Shown: piece after piece, positions 12,540 to 22,814 of the stretch
How the letters are laid out: every line of letters begins with the position of its first letter
Position numbering within the stretch: position 1 is the stretch's first letter
NCBI GenBank assembly: GCA_951799445.1
Contig: OX637294.1
Span: forward strand, 24,639,452 to 24,703,451
Direction of reading: 5' to 3'
Length of the DNA stretch: 64,000 bases
Source: Pseudisothecium myosuroides
Taxonomy: Eukaryota > Streptophyta > Bryopsida > Hypnales > Lembophyllaceae
Translations under genes and position numbers: made by a program
Notes under the pieces: generated by a model
Told to the model about the DNA's origin: nothing
The model's database searches: none
The model's input: only the letters and a program-made list of their open reading frames with translations

Positions 12540-13989
12540 GAGTAGCAAAGGAAAAACTCAACACTTCAAAAAAATAAAAAATGTATTTTTTTTCTTACAT
12601 AGTATTTTCATGTCTATATAGAAAGCTTTTATTCATTCAATTTGGATTAGGTATGTGAAAGCCATGATGAAATTTGTTTTGCAGGGAATCAAGGCATCTT
12701 CCTAAACAAATATCATATGGAAGGGTCATTGCAAGAAATACTAGTATAATTATTTCAGTTTGTCAAAAGGAAAGTGCTGGAGCTTTTTTTTGCGATAACT
12801 TTTGAAGTATGACTTTTATGAACTTGAAATTTTTATTGGAGATGGATGTCTAGAGTGTATGCATATCTCATGTTTTTCAAAAATTCAAAAAATATTTTAT
12901 ATTTGAAAGTCAATTTTGCTAATTTGTCACGTTTCATAATTTAGGTGATTTTAGTACTATTGAGTATCCAAAATTAACAATTTAGAGCTTCCTCGAATAG
13001 GCGGACATAATCCTACCAAAGGGGATCTAAAAATGTAATATTTTATATCCTCCGCATTTATGCAAATAGGACTCCTTTGCAAGTACACTTCTGAACATTA
13101 AAGATGTTTTCAAGATCATTATTTTGGTGAAATCTCATCACCATGAAGTCCTCCTAAATGGCCAATTTTTTGTTTCTTTATAAAAAAAATTCTATTTTTT
13201 ACAAATTCAAACCTCAAAATGTCTATTTTCTTCAAAAAAATTGTCACTTTGTTTTGTAAATAACTTTTGATCTACATTTTTTTTGGTCTCAAATTTTGAT
13301 GATATATTAATATGTATTTTTAATATTATACAAATTATCCTTATTTCATGTTTTTTTTAAATGTTTTTTTTCCAAAAGGTTATAGTATAAGGAGTACTAG
13401 CAAAAAAACAAGCCAAAATGAAACACAATCAATAAATCATTCTTGCAATCACCCAAGATTTGTGCTCAATTTTCACAATTTAAAAAAAAAAAAGTTTCAT
13501 TGCATGTAGGTTACTTGCCACAACAATCTCACCATTAGGATTGACATGTTTCAATTCCATTTTAAAATTGTTTGTGATTTCATTTTCCCTTCCATCTTGT
13601 ATTTACTTCTACTTAATAATTTTTTAAAGAGAAATTTTTATTTTTATTTTTAATTATTTTTAAATTTTTAAATTCATAACTCAATTCCCTACGATAATGA
13701 TTTAAATTTCATAAATTTACAATGTAACAAATTTAAGTTAAGAAGGTTCCAAGTCTAAAAACCTACAATTGTTAGGATTGCTAGGATAAAGTCACTTTGA
13801 ATACTAACATCTTACAGTCTAAATGGTCATAGTTTTTGAAATTTTTCCATACATTGTCATACAAGTCTTGTGCAAGATTCTATGGCTAGATATGAATTTT
13901 TTTATTTTTTTCATAGTATCTCTTTGAAGTAAAAATGACAATTTTTGAGTGTTTTTTATGTTAACATAGTAGCCACGAACCTTTACGGG
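12540..13989 (+). mobile_element. R1 element, left-truncated, split by an R2 insertion
   Basis: The segments 12540-12722 and 13455-13989 match the interior and right end of the complete R1 copy at 18607-19477 (the GCTTTTATTCATTC and CTTCTACTTAATAATTTTTT contexts, then a right end of ACCTTTACGGG followed by TTAG). The intervening 12723-13454 is an R2 element, so R2 jumped into an older R1. Confidence 0.65.
12723..13454 (+). mobile_element. R2 element (732 bp), nested in R1
   Basis: It starts GGGTCATTGCAAGAAA and ends TTCTTGCAATCACCC. Length and interior words match the other R2 copies at 21648-22376 and 25244-25973. No coding capacity, so it is non-autonomous. Confidence 0.7.
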
Positions 13990-14382
13990 TTAGAAATTAA
14001 CTATTGAGGAAAGAAAATAGAATTAAAAATCTCCAGTTCTCCATTGAGCCATTACCACCTCCAAAATGGTAAATTTAAGCTTATTAGTTCATTACCATGA
14101 CCGTAAAATCTTTTAAAAAAAATCTCAAGATTGAATTTACTCGATAAAGAATAATATATTTGGATGGAATCACTCTGTCCTATGTTCAATTAGTTAGCCG
14201 TTCTAAGGTGATACTAAATATAGCATTGGATCCCTCTAGGTTGCATGGACTGGAAGTGCATCCAAAATCAAAAGTTACATGTGAAATTGGTAAGACAATG
14301 ATGTAATATTAATGTAACTATACTATAGAATTGTAGAAGATAAAAACAAACAAGCAAGAAGAGTTCATGAGATGACGGAAGC

Positions 14383-14651
14383 ATTAGAAGAGATTTAAGG
14401 GCTGCGAGGGTTTCAGGTTGTTCCCGTAGTTGGGAACAGTCAGAATATAAAAATATAAAAAATAAAATAAAATAAAATAAAAATAAAAATATTATTATAT
14501 ATATATATATATAATATTTAAATTTAAATTTTTTATTATTTTCTGACGTAGCACAGTCTTGGCCATGTCAGATTACTGCTCCCAGACTGTTCCCAGGGTT
14601 CCTAGGGCCTGATAACTCGTGGGCTCTTAGAGCCCTCAAATCTCTTCTAAT
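14383..14651. mobile_element. R4 MITE (269 bp)
   Basis: Terminal inverted repeats ATTAGAAGAGATTTAAGGGC on the left and, in reverse complement, ATTAGAAGAGATTTGAGGGC on the right. The interior has a GTTCCC..GGGAAC palindrome and a short (TA)n run. Related to the element at 36081-36455. Confidence 0.75.
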
Positions 14652-14915
14652 ATGTATGTTTTGTACTAGTTTGGCTTTAAAAACGAAAAATGAAAATCCC
14701 CATTGAATAAATCACAAGCACAAGTGCACTAAATATTGCACGATGGAACGGATGAAACACCTTTTTGAAAAAAATAGGGGATACCATAGTTTTAAATAAA
14801 CTCTTTTAAGCATTCAATTGTGCGTACGGTTAGTGCACTTGGCCAAGTGCAAGAATATCTAATTTGGTGTAATAATTATTCCGTCACTTGACGAGGTGTG
14901 ATGAACCATCTTTAA

Positions 14916-15510
14916 ACCCCTAAAGTCCCAAGGCCTTTTTCATCAAAAACCACTCAAAATTGCTATTACTATTGTACAAAGCAAGAACCTTCAAAACTAT
15001 TTTTTTTGCATATCTAACCATAGGTACTTGCATTAGACTAGTATAAAAATGTGTGGAAGAAATTTCAAAATTTTTGACCTCATAAATTGTAAGATATTAA
15101 TGTTTGAAGTGAAGAAAATGAGATTTTTTATACCTTGTGTGACTAGATTATAAGACTCTGAGTCTTCTCAGCTTAAATTTTTTTCACTACAAATTTTGAA
15201 TTAAATAAAATTATATTAAAGAATTGGCTTTACAGTCTAGAAAATTTAAAATAAAAATAAAGCACTTGATTTTCATTCTTTAAAACTTAATAAACAGAAG
15301 AAGGTATTTGATTGAAGGAAAACTAAATTGTTTATAGCTCTATAATGGATTTAAAGCACACAAATAGAACAATGAAATTGTTCTAGCAAGCATTCTGAAA
15401 ACCCTTGTGGAGCTTTTTATTTTTGAAAATAATAAAAATTGAGCTCAAAAACAAATCAAGTACATTATTTTCTCAAGAAGTTTCTATAATTGCCCACAAA
15501 ACAAAAAGTC
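14916..15510 (-). mobile_element. R1 element fragment, one end missing
   Basis: It begins CCCCTAAAGTCCCAAGG just after a TTTAA and follows the 33051-33967 copy in order and orientation (ATATTAATGTTTGAAG, ATTGTTTATAGCTC) until about 15510, where similarity stops. Confidence 0.65.
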
Positions 15511-15900
15511 TTGGGCTCAATGGTATAGAGTGATAGATAGATCTATGGAACAACAATTAGAAGCTTGGTGCAATTGCCTCAATTGAACTTCATTGTTAAT
15601 ATAAGGCATACAATTCATCAATCATCACTACTATGATGCCCAAGGTAATTTTGGTTTTAATTGTTGGAGAATACAATAGGAAGTTCAATGGCCCTATGTC
15701 TGTATGAAATAGACAACCACTTTATGTCATATACATGTAAGACGGACACATGATTACATAAATACAAGCATAATTAGAACAATCTCAATCTCTTGCTTTT
15801 ATTAACCCCAAAGTGACATGAGATTTCCGCAGTACCAGATGACTCCAAACAACGGACCAACTACATAAATTATTTGCACCACATCAAAGAATTTACTGAT
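15511..15900. other. intergenic DNA
   Basis: Nothing recognised. Confidence 0.4.
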
Positions 15901-15917
15901 ACATCCAACCGTACAAT

Positions 15918-16860
15918 TTGAAAGAAAGACTTACAAGGTGTACACTGAAAAATTTTGAGCCGTTGAAAGATAATTTTGTGGACACTTTTCTATGTTTGAA
16001 AGCAGTACGGCACTCTCGGAAATACTCTCAAGTTGCAGGGAAATTTCCTTCAAAGGGCTATTTGAGCATCATAGACTTTGAATTTGGTGTCAGACTGAAC
16101 TAAAAAAACGTGCAAGACAAGATAATCTTCACCCTTGCGGTGAAAACAATGCAAAAGCGCCTAAATCCTGGCCTCCTCGATGCAGGTTTGACAGCCCTCT
16201 CAACGTCCTCAATTAGGAGGTCATGAAGGAAAAAAAATTGTCAAAAAGCGAGCCGAAGAGATTTTCGAAGATCCATTCGCTGGATTCCAAGCCTCCTTTG
16301 CACAGCCACAAGCCAAAAAAAAATGGATGGAATTAATCGAGGCGATGTCTGCCTCGAAGGCATCAAACAAAACAATTGGAGCAGTTGAAGACAAAACCCG
16401 AGCCTCCGTCGGGCTACCCCACCTTGAACACACCGCATCAACATTGCCATGCACACAGGGAACGCGGGAGGATCTGCGTGGCGTGAAAATGCTCGCGGCG
16501 TCCGGCGGTCAATAGTGGTGACTTCGTGGCGACCGCTCAAAACCCTCACTCTCACTCCCGCTCAGCGTCCATTGGACCCTTACCAACAATCTTTCTCCGG
16601 GCTCCCGCCAATACCAAACCCGGGGTTCATTCCGGTGATGTCAGCTTTGAACCAGCCGCCCAGAGCAAACTCCGGAGCGCTTCATCCTTTAAATTGCCAT
16701 AGAAAATCGTAAACTACTCAAAACGGCGTGGAGAGGGACTCATTGGAACGCTGTTAAAAATATCTACAAGCCATCTCTGGAAGATTTTTCCATTTGGATC
16801 CTCGAAGTGTGCATAAAACGCTGCTGAAAACCTTAGAGGACACTTTCTGTCCTCCCTGAC
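15918..16860 (+). other. GC-rich coding-like island of unknown identity
   Basis: Base composition rises sharply from its AT-rich surroundings. On the plus strand one frame open from about 16192 to 16515 reads KKRAEEIFEDPFAGFQASF, then KKKWMELIEAMSASKAS, with no ATG before 16327. The composition (rich in K, E, A) is protein-like. It is preceded by possible acceptors (TGCAG at 16185, TTAG at 16216). Another open frame at 16449-16712 is proline-rich (LPPIPNPGFIPV), and a third at 15918-16103 encodes 61 aa. No frame joins them cleanly, and I recognise no domain. It may be exons of an unrecognised gene, a decayed gene or a non-coding transcript. Confidence 0.35.
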
Positions 16861-17352
16861 GCTTTGGGGTTAAAGATCCTACCACAAGTTGAGTTTAAAT
16901 GACTATGTGAGGCTATTGATGTCGCAATGAGTAAAATAATGAAGTGTAGTGGTGATTCAAGGGCCATTATGGCTCATTCTTGTATCCAATTGAGTTTTCA
17001 AACTCAATTCATTTGTAGTCAATAGAAAGTGCAAATTCTATAACATGAGAATTGTAGAACGTAACTATAAATTAAAAAAGGATTATAATTTTCACTTAAG
17101 TAGTGAAGTTCCATAGAAAGTGATGTTGTGAGATAATTTCTCCATAAAGGTTTAAATAACATCAATTTCGTTAAATTGGTAATATTCGAATACTTTAGCA
17201 TGATTCAAGATGGGCAATCTAGACCAAAATCTATACCTGTCTTAATTTATGGCCTAAAATTAGACCTTTGTGGAGATATGTGTCACAATTTTTGGTTGTA
17301 CAAATATTGCCAATTTATCAAAATTGACGTTTTTTATAATTTATTATCTCAA
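16861..17352. other. intergenic AT-rich DNA
   Basis: No feature recognised. Confidence 0.4.
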
Positions 17353-18118
17353 GGGGTACAAGCATGCTTGGGGTACCCCATAAACGTCCTCACACAATAA
17401 AATGCAATGAAGTTCAATTCTTTAATGTAGATTAGGTTACAATTTTTTTGTAGAAACTTAGTTTTAAAACGAATTTAATTCTTAAAGAAGAATACAATAT
17501 GAAGTCATCCAAAAAAATTTGCCTTTAATTGATTAAAGTTTTTAATATGATTCCTGAAGCCCCATTCACGACTCTGTCACAGTGTCCATTTTTCATTCAG
17601 GAATCAAAAAGGAATATAAATATTTAGTAGAAAGTGTTTTCAAAACACTATATTGGTTTATGATGTTTTAATAACCAATTGTAGAAATCTATAACTTGAT
17701 ATGGGATATTTAACTATTTTTTATTATTTTTCAAATCATCTTAAATATAACAAGGAGGGGCTACATTTAAAAGGAACTCAAAATTTGAGATTCTTTTGGA
17801 TTTCATAATTAAAACATGAAAAGTAAGTTGTAAAGTAGTGAATAGGCAAAAAATCATGGTAAAATTCTTGTATATACATGTATATTTTCCATTGATATGA
17901 TATCGGCTGCTAAATCCTAACAAATATGAAAATTAAAAATTAAAGATTTTGTAGGCCAGTTTTCATTCATGAAAATGATTTGACTCTATGTGTTTTAACA
18001 ATAACCAATGTTTTTAAATAATTACTCAAATTTTTATTTGTAAAATAGGCTAATCGAAAGTTATTTCATTCATGTTCCTTGGTTCATGACTGCGGTACCC
18101 CAAGCATGCTTGTACCCC
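17353..18118. mobile_element. element bounded by 25-bp inverted repeats
   Basis: GGGGTACAAGCATGCTTGGG at 17353, continuing to 17377, is the reverse complement of 18094-18118. The 766-bp unit has no coding capacity. The terminal sequence is itself partly palindromic (around GCATGC). Likely a non-autonomous transposon; no reliable target duplication seen. Confidence 0.5.
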
Positions 18119-18606
18119 AAGTACTTTATCAACTTTTTGTATTATTATTTGCCAAAATATTTTGTTTAAAATTTTCAAGTACATTTTATTACTTTTTTTC
18201 TAATTTGTACCATTTAAATCAAAGATCAAAATCTTTAAGATGTTTCCAACCAATACATGCAAAAAGTGCCAAAGTGCCCCCCCCCCAAAAAAAGCTCGGC
18301 CTAGCTAGTCATAGACTTGTAGCCAACTTTTGACTCTCCTAACTTGGTATCTTATGGCTTGTAATCACTAAAACAAAATAATCTACATTCAAGATGTTTT
18401 TTTGACTATTGAAAGGTTTCTAAGAAACTTTTCATTGTTCCATAACAATAGAAAGTTCTTTGAAAACATTTCAAAATTGTTTTAGATAGGCCGCAAGGTA
18501 GATGTCTCTTTGACTATTCAACATAGTTGCGTGGTCAAACACGTTTTGGTCCATGTCTGTTATGTAGGACATCTGTCAAAAGGTGTCGTGTTGAATGTGT
18601 GTCTAG

Positions 18607-19477
18607 CCCCTAAAGTACCAAAGTCCCCTCGGGGGACACTTCAGATTTTTGAAGACAGGAAATCACATTAGCTTTCTAAAAATATAAATTTTTTTCAATC
18701 GGTGCCCGGGAGCAAAAGTTATGCCCTTCTAAAGCAAAAAAGCAGTTCGGCGGGCAGAAAAAAAACCCCACAGAAAAATGATTTTTAATTTTTAATTTTT
18801 TTTTTCTCAAAGATCATGTTTTTGTGTACATTTGAAGCTTTGATTCATTCTATTTGGACTAATAATGAGAAAGTTATGGACAATCTTGTTTTTCGGGCAA
18901 TAAAAGCATCTTCAAAAAAAAAAAACTTATAGAATTCATTTTTGAATGCAATTTTCAAATTTTTTTAATTTTTTTTTTTTTGAAAAGGTCAAGTTTGTTT
19001 GCAAGAACAATCCCACCGTTGGGATTATGTTGTTTTATTTCCACCTAAGAGCTATTAACAATTTAGTGTTTTGTTCAATTTTGAACCTACTTCTACTTAA
19101 CAATTTTTTTATATGTGAAAATCAAGGTTTGACATTCTGAAATTTTTTTCCCCGACTCTCAACTCAAATATTCAACATAAAAAATTACAAATTTAAGTTA
19201 TGTAGTGCAAAAAAAATCCACAAATGGCCGTCAAAGTCACCTGAAATTGCAGGAAACAGTTCAAAAAAACTTTTTTTTCCAACTTTGAATGCTAATATCT
19301 TCCAATCTGAACGGTCAAATGTCTTGAAATTTTTACCACATAATCTGAGATAAGTGAAGTACAAGATCCTACGGTTAGATTCTAAAAAAATGTTTTTTTT
19401 GGTTTAGGGAGTGATCGCAGCAGAAATGGCAGTTTTCAGTGGTTTCGAAGCCAGAAAATGCCTTGGTATTTTAGGGG
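18607..19477 (+). mobile_element. R1 element, complete (871 bp)
   Basis: Ends are CCCCTAAAGTACCAAAG and, in reverse complement, CCCCTAAAATACCAAGG. CTAG occurs immediately outside both ends (18603-18606 and 19478-19481). The interior carries poly-T stretches and no ORF of note. This is the reference copy for the family. Confidence 0.8.
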
Positions 19478-19899
19478 CTAGTGTATTCTAAAGAATATAC
19501 CTAATAGATGGTCAGAGAGGTCTATTAGACATCCTACACGTCATTTTAGACTTTGTGTCACGACATTTGACAGGTAGATGTCTGTTTGACTATTAAAAGA
19601 TTTTCAATTTTTTTCATTATTCCATAACAATAAAACATTCTTTGAAAATGTTTCAAAACTCTTTGAGGGTTTTAGATAAGAGTGCTCTGGAATCTGGATC
19701 TGAACAGAATTAATTTCATAAAATAAGAAGAGTGCTATTTTTTTATATTTGCGGTTCACGTACATTCACATGACAACAATCAGTTACATCCCCAAAGACC
19801 TTTCACCGTGGATTGATATGAACGATTCCCCAGTTGCTCAATATAGCGAATCATCTCAGAGATCGGCGACGCAGACAGCTGAGGACCTCATCAACCAAT

Positions 19900-20448
19900 C
19901 TGGCAACCTCCCAAACCATAAATTCAACCCTACGCCACACAACACTCTCACTTCTCCTCGCTCTCACTCTTTCCAATTCAGTACCGATCCGTGCTCACAA
20001 CCTTTCAATTCTTTGAATCATCTTTCGTAGCTGCATTTCAGGTGGGTCACCATAGCTCTAGCTGCACCCCGGGATGCACACAACGAGCTTCATCGAAGTC
20101 CATGACTGAATTGCTCTGATGCAGGGAATGTGCTGGCTGCAATAGAGCATTGCTTTTCTTATGTTTTAGAACTCTAGCAATTGATCCCAGAGTTTATTCA
20201 GAGTATTGCTCATGTTTACAAACTTTGGCAAGAATGTAGAATTGGGGTCTCGGGACCTCCCCTGTAGTATACACTACACAGGGTGTCTCGAACATTCTGC
20301 AGACATTCTGCAGCGGATGTCCCCGATCGATACTACATGTGCCCCAGCCGGAGGATTTTGTTATTTTGCAAGTTAGGGTATCGATCGTTGTCTGAGTTCG
20401 TTGTTTTCTGAGCTGGTTGTTCTCTACTGTGCAGGTCGATCTTTTCCC
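19900..20448 (+). promoter_or_regulatory. probable 5' UTR exon and leader intron of the first S-protein homologue
   Basis: A pyrimidine-rich, leader-like stretch (CTCACTTCTCCTCGCTCTCAC near 19950) is followed by a splice-donor context TTTCAG/GTGGGT at about 20041. An acceptor TACTGTGCAG occurs at 20425-20434, just 14 bases before the ATG at 20449. A leader intron of about 390 bp is therefore likely. Inferred from splice signals only. Confidence 0.4.
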
Positions 20449-20841
20449 ATGGCGCACACGCAATTAATGGATTCTGCTCCCGGTGGTCGCCACCTGGCGA
20501 TCGGCGTCGTCGCCCCTCCCCCCAAGGACGCGGTGCTCATTCAAAGCGCCCTCCCGGGTGACATGACCGTGCACTGCTCCGGCATGGGTACGGATCTCGG
20601 AGTGCAGAGCGTCATGGCGGAGAGAGGCTACAGCTTCAGCTTCTACTTGGACAACGCAGGCAATGCGGTGTACTCGTGCAGATTCGACTGGGCGGGGCAC
20701 TGGAGTCAGTTCAACGTGTTTGCGGCCGCTGGGGGTAATGTTGGACCCTGTGCGCATTGCTTGTGGACTGTCCGGCCTGATGGCTTTTACAGGTCGGAGG
20801 CGGGACAAGCGCCAACCGGACCCGTCTTCCGTTGGAACTAA
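20449..20841 (+). CDS. plant S-protein homologue (self-incompatibility S1 family), no signal peptide
   Basis: Single coding exon, 130 aa. The S1-type domain (about residues 28-126) shows the family pattern: MTVHCSG (C43), LGVQSV, YSFSF, VYSCRFDW (C77), WSQFNVF and C101-AH-C104-LWTVRPDGFY. The usual C-terminal cysteine is missing; the chain ends FRWN. ATG 20449 sits in CCCATGG and follows a good acceptor. The in-frame ATG at 20401 would lie in the leader intron. Family members are small secreted cysteine-rich proteins implicated in cell-cell signalling in angiosperms. Here residues 1-27 are polar with no hydrophobic core, so secretion is not predicted unless an upstream exon is used. A polyadenylation-type AATAAA lies at 20944. 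A second member is at 29382. Confidence 0.88.
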   Translation: MAHTQLMDSAPGGRHLAIGVVAPPPKDAVLIQSALPGDMTVHCSGMGTDLGVQSVMAERGYSFSFYLDNAGNAVYSCRFDWAGHWSQFNVFAAAGGNVGPCAHCLWTVRPDGFYRSEAGQAPTGPVFRWN

Positions 20842-21560
20842 ATCAACCAATCAACTAGTTTAGTCCCGAGATTAAGTAGTCACGAGACTAGTGCCAACTA
20901 AGCTAGCTAGACGCTTACTGTATGTGCTGATCGTCGATCTTGCAATAAAAGGAGAGTAACACTCTGCTAGTTGAATCTTGCTAGAACTTGAGAAAGCTGG
21001 TTTGGAATTCTTTTACGAAGCATTGTGTCATTGCAAATGGTCCGGAATTCGGTCAGTTTCTGCTTTTCTTTCTTTCTTTCTTTCTTTTTCTTTGTAACGC
21101 TGTGTTGTTGCCGTCTTGCAATACAGAGTTTCAGGGATTTTTGTATCTCTAGTTTGTGAATTGCGCGCCTTTTTCGCTGAAATCTTGTTTGCTTGTTGAA
21201 TGTTTTGTTGGTTGGATTTGAATAATTACTAAGCTGTCTCGTAAAGGTAAAGGAGTTGATTCTGAAATCAAACATCCTGATTCCTGCGCGGCTTCAGTCC
21301 ATGTTGGCATTATCTCACAAATGAGTTAAAGAGGATTGATTGCGTGTTTTTAGACTAGTATATATGCACCTTGATGTTGACCAAGTACCGTGGAGTCCAT
21401 CGCCACAATAACTTTTAAAACTGAGCATCCTTTGGGCGTGTGGACTGAGGATGCTCTATGTACTTGAGTTTGTTTCAATGGTTCTTTTCCCTTGGGGCAA
21501 TTTCGCAATTGTGGTAGCTTATAATTTGGTCATTTTGTGTGTTAAACAAACAAACTATTA
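20842..21560. other. 3' flank of the first S-protein homologue
   Basis: Contains AATAAA at 20944-20949 and a (TTTC)n simple repeat at 21065-21091. No other gene seen. Confidence 0.5.
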
Positions 21561-22812
21561 CTCCCTTTGTCCCACTAAAAATCTCCAAAACCCTTCCTTA
21601 TGAGGGATTAATTATATTTTTAGTTTTTGTGCTAGTGATACATACATGGGTGAATGCAAGAAACACATGTACTATTTTGCATCACACCTTGCATTTTGAT
21701 TATTTTTTGGCCATAACTTTTGCGTTCTGGCTCCAAATGACTCAAGATTTATACGTAAGGTACTCATAACTATTATACACCTTGACTAATTTTTTTGTAA
21801 TTTTCAAAAATATATTACTATCCAAAAATAGCCCCCGATTATATGTCACACTTGCCAGTATAGAGGTTCTTAGTACTATTTAGTACCCAAAAAAACAAAT
21901 TTTGAGCTGAAATTTGGAGGGCATGGTCTTCTAGTAGATTTGTAGCTATGCGCAGAAGGAATTCTAAAAATAGTTAATTGTATGTGGTGTAAAAGTCCAT
22001 AAAGTGCGCTTCTTTCTGCTTACATTTTGAAACATATAAAATATTATTTTGGAGTTTTTTTGTGTGAATGACCATCTCCATAGAGTTGTTACAAATGGCC
22101 AATTTTTATTTTATATATTTAATTTTGTTTTCTATTTTTAACTAATTTATACATCAAAGTATCCATTTTCTTGAAATTTGGCACTTTTCTAGTTCTCTAG
22201 CTTAAAGCATTTTCCTATGCATTTCCTTTGGTGGTTACCTTCATCTTAGAAGTGTATGCATTAGCCATTTTTTTATTTTTTTTAAATTATTTTTCTAATT
22301 TTATAGTACTACAGAAGAAAAATCATGAATATTGTAAAAACGCAACAAAATCGGCAGGTGTTTCTTGCATTCACCCACATTCTAGAACTAATAATCTATC
22401 CCCTAGATCTATGCAAAATCCCCAACTTAGGCGCCATCGTTTAGGCACCCAAAATCTATGTGGAATGTGTCATATTTGAACATTGTTTATGATGATTTAA
22501 AGGTTGGTGGCAACAATGGGATTATAAAAATATATGCTCCCAACCTAAATACCGCATCTACAAAACCTGGCTCCCTTCATGAACAAATCTCCATAGCACC
22601 AAAGTGGTCTCCAAATCCATTATCAACACAACTATTTGACAAAGCAGCAAGTACAAGGTGCCTCATATGGGCAAGGCCAAGCTTGCTAGGAGACTAGGAG
22701 AGGAATGTTCCTCGATTGCTTGCTACTTACTTCCATGAGGTCATTTAATACAGGCAACACTTACTTAACGATCAAAATCAGTAAATGGAGGTTTTTAGTG
22801 GGACAGAGGGAG
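21561..22812. mobile_element. mariner/Stowaway-type non-autonomous element (1,252 bp)
   Basis: The left end CTCCCTTTGTCCCACTAAAA and the right end, in reverse complement CTCCCTCTGTCCCACTAAAA, form a 26-bp terminal inverted repeat with two mismatches. Both ends abut TA (21559-21560 and 22813-22814). CTCCCT..GTCCC ends with a TA duplication are the signature of plant mariner-like and Stowaway elements. No transposase ORF is present. The interior is largely an R2 element. Confidence 0.85.
21648..22376 (+). mobile_element. R2 element (729 bp), nested in the mariner-like element
   Basis: Ends are GGGTGAATGCAAGAAACA and, in reverse complement, GGGTGAATGCAAGAAACACC. The 4-bp sequence ACAT flanks both sides (21644-21647 and 22377-22380), a plausible target-site duplication. 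Interior words match the other R2 copies. No ORF. Confidence 0.75.
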
Positions 22813-22814
22813 TA

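Noticed and set aside
20464..20850. 128-codon minus-strand frame over the first S-protein homologue
   Set aside because: It is a shadow of the plus-strand gene, which has the conserved cysteine pattern; the antisense frame has no motif.
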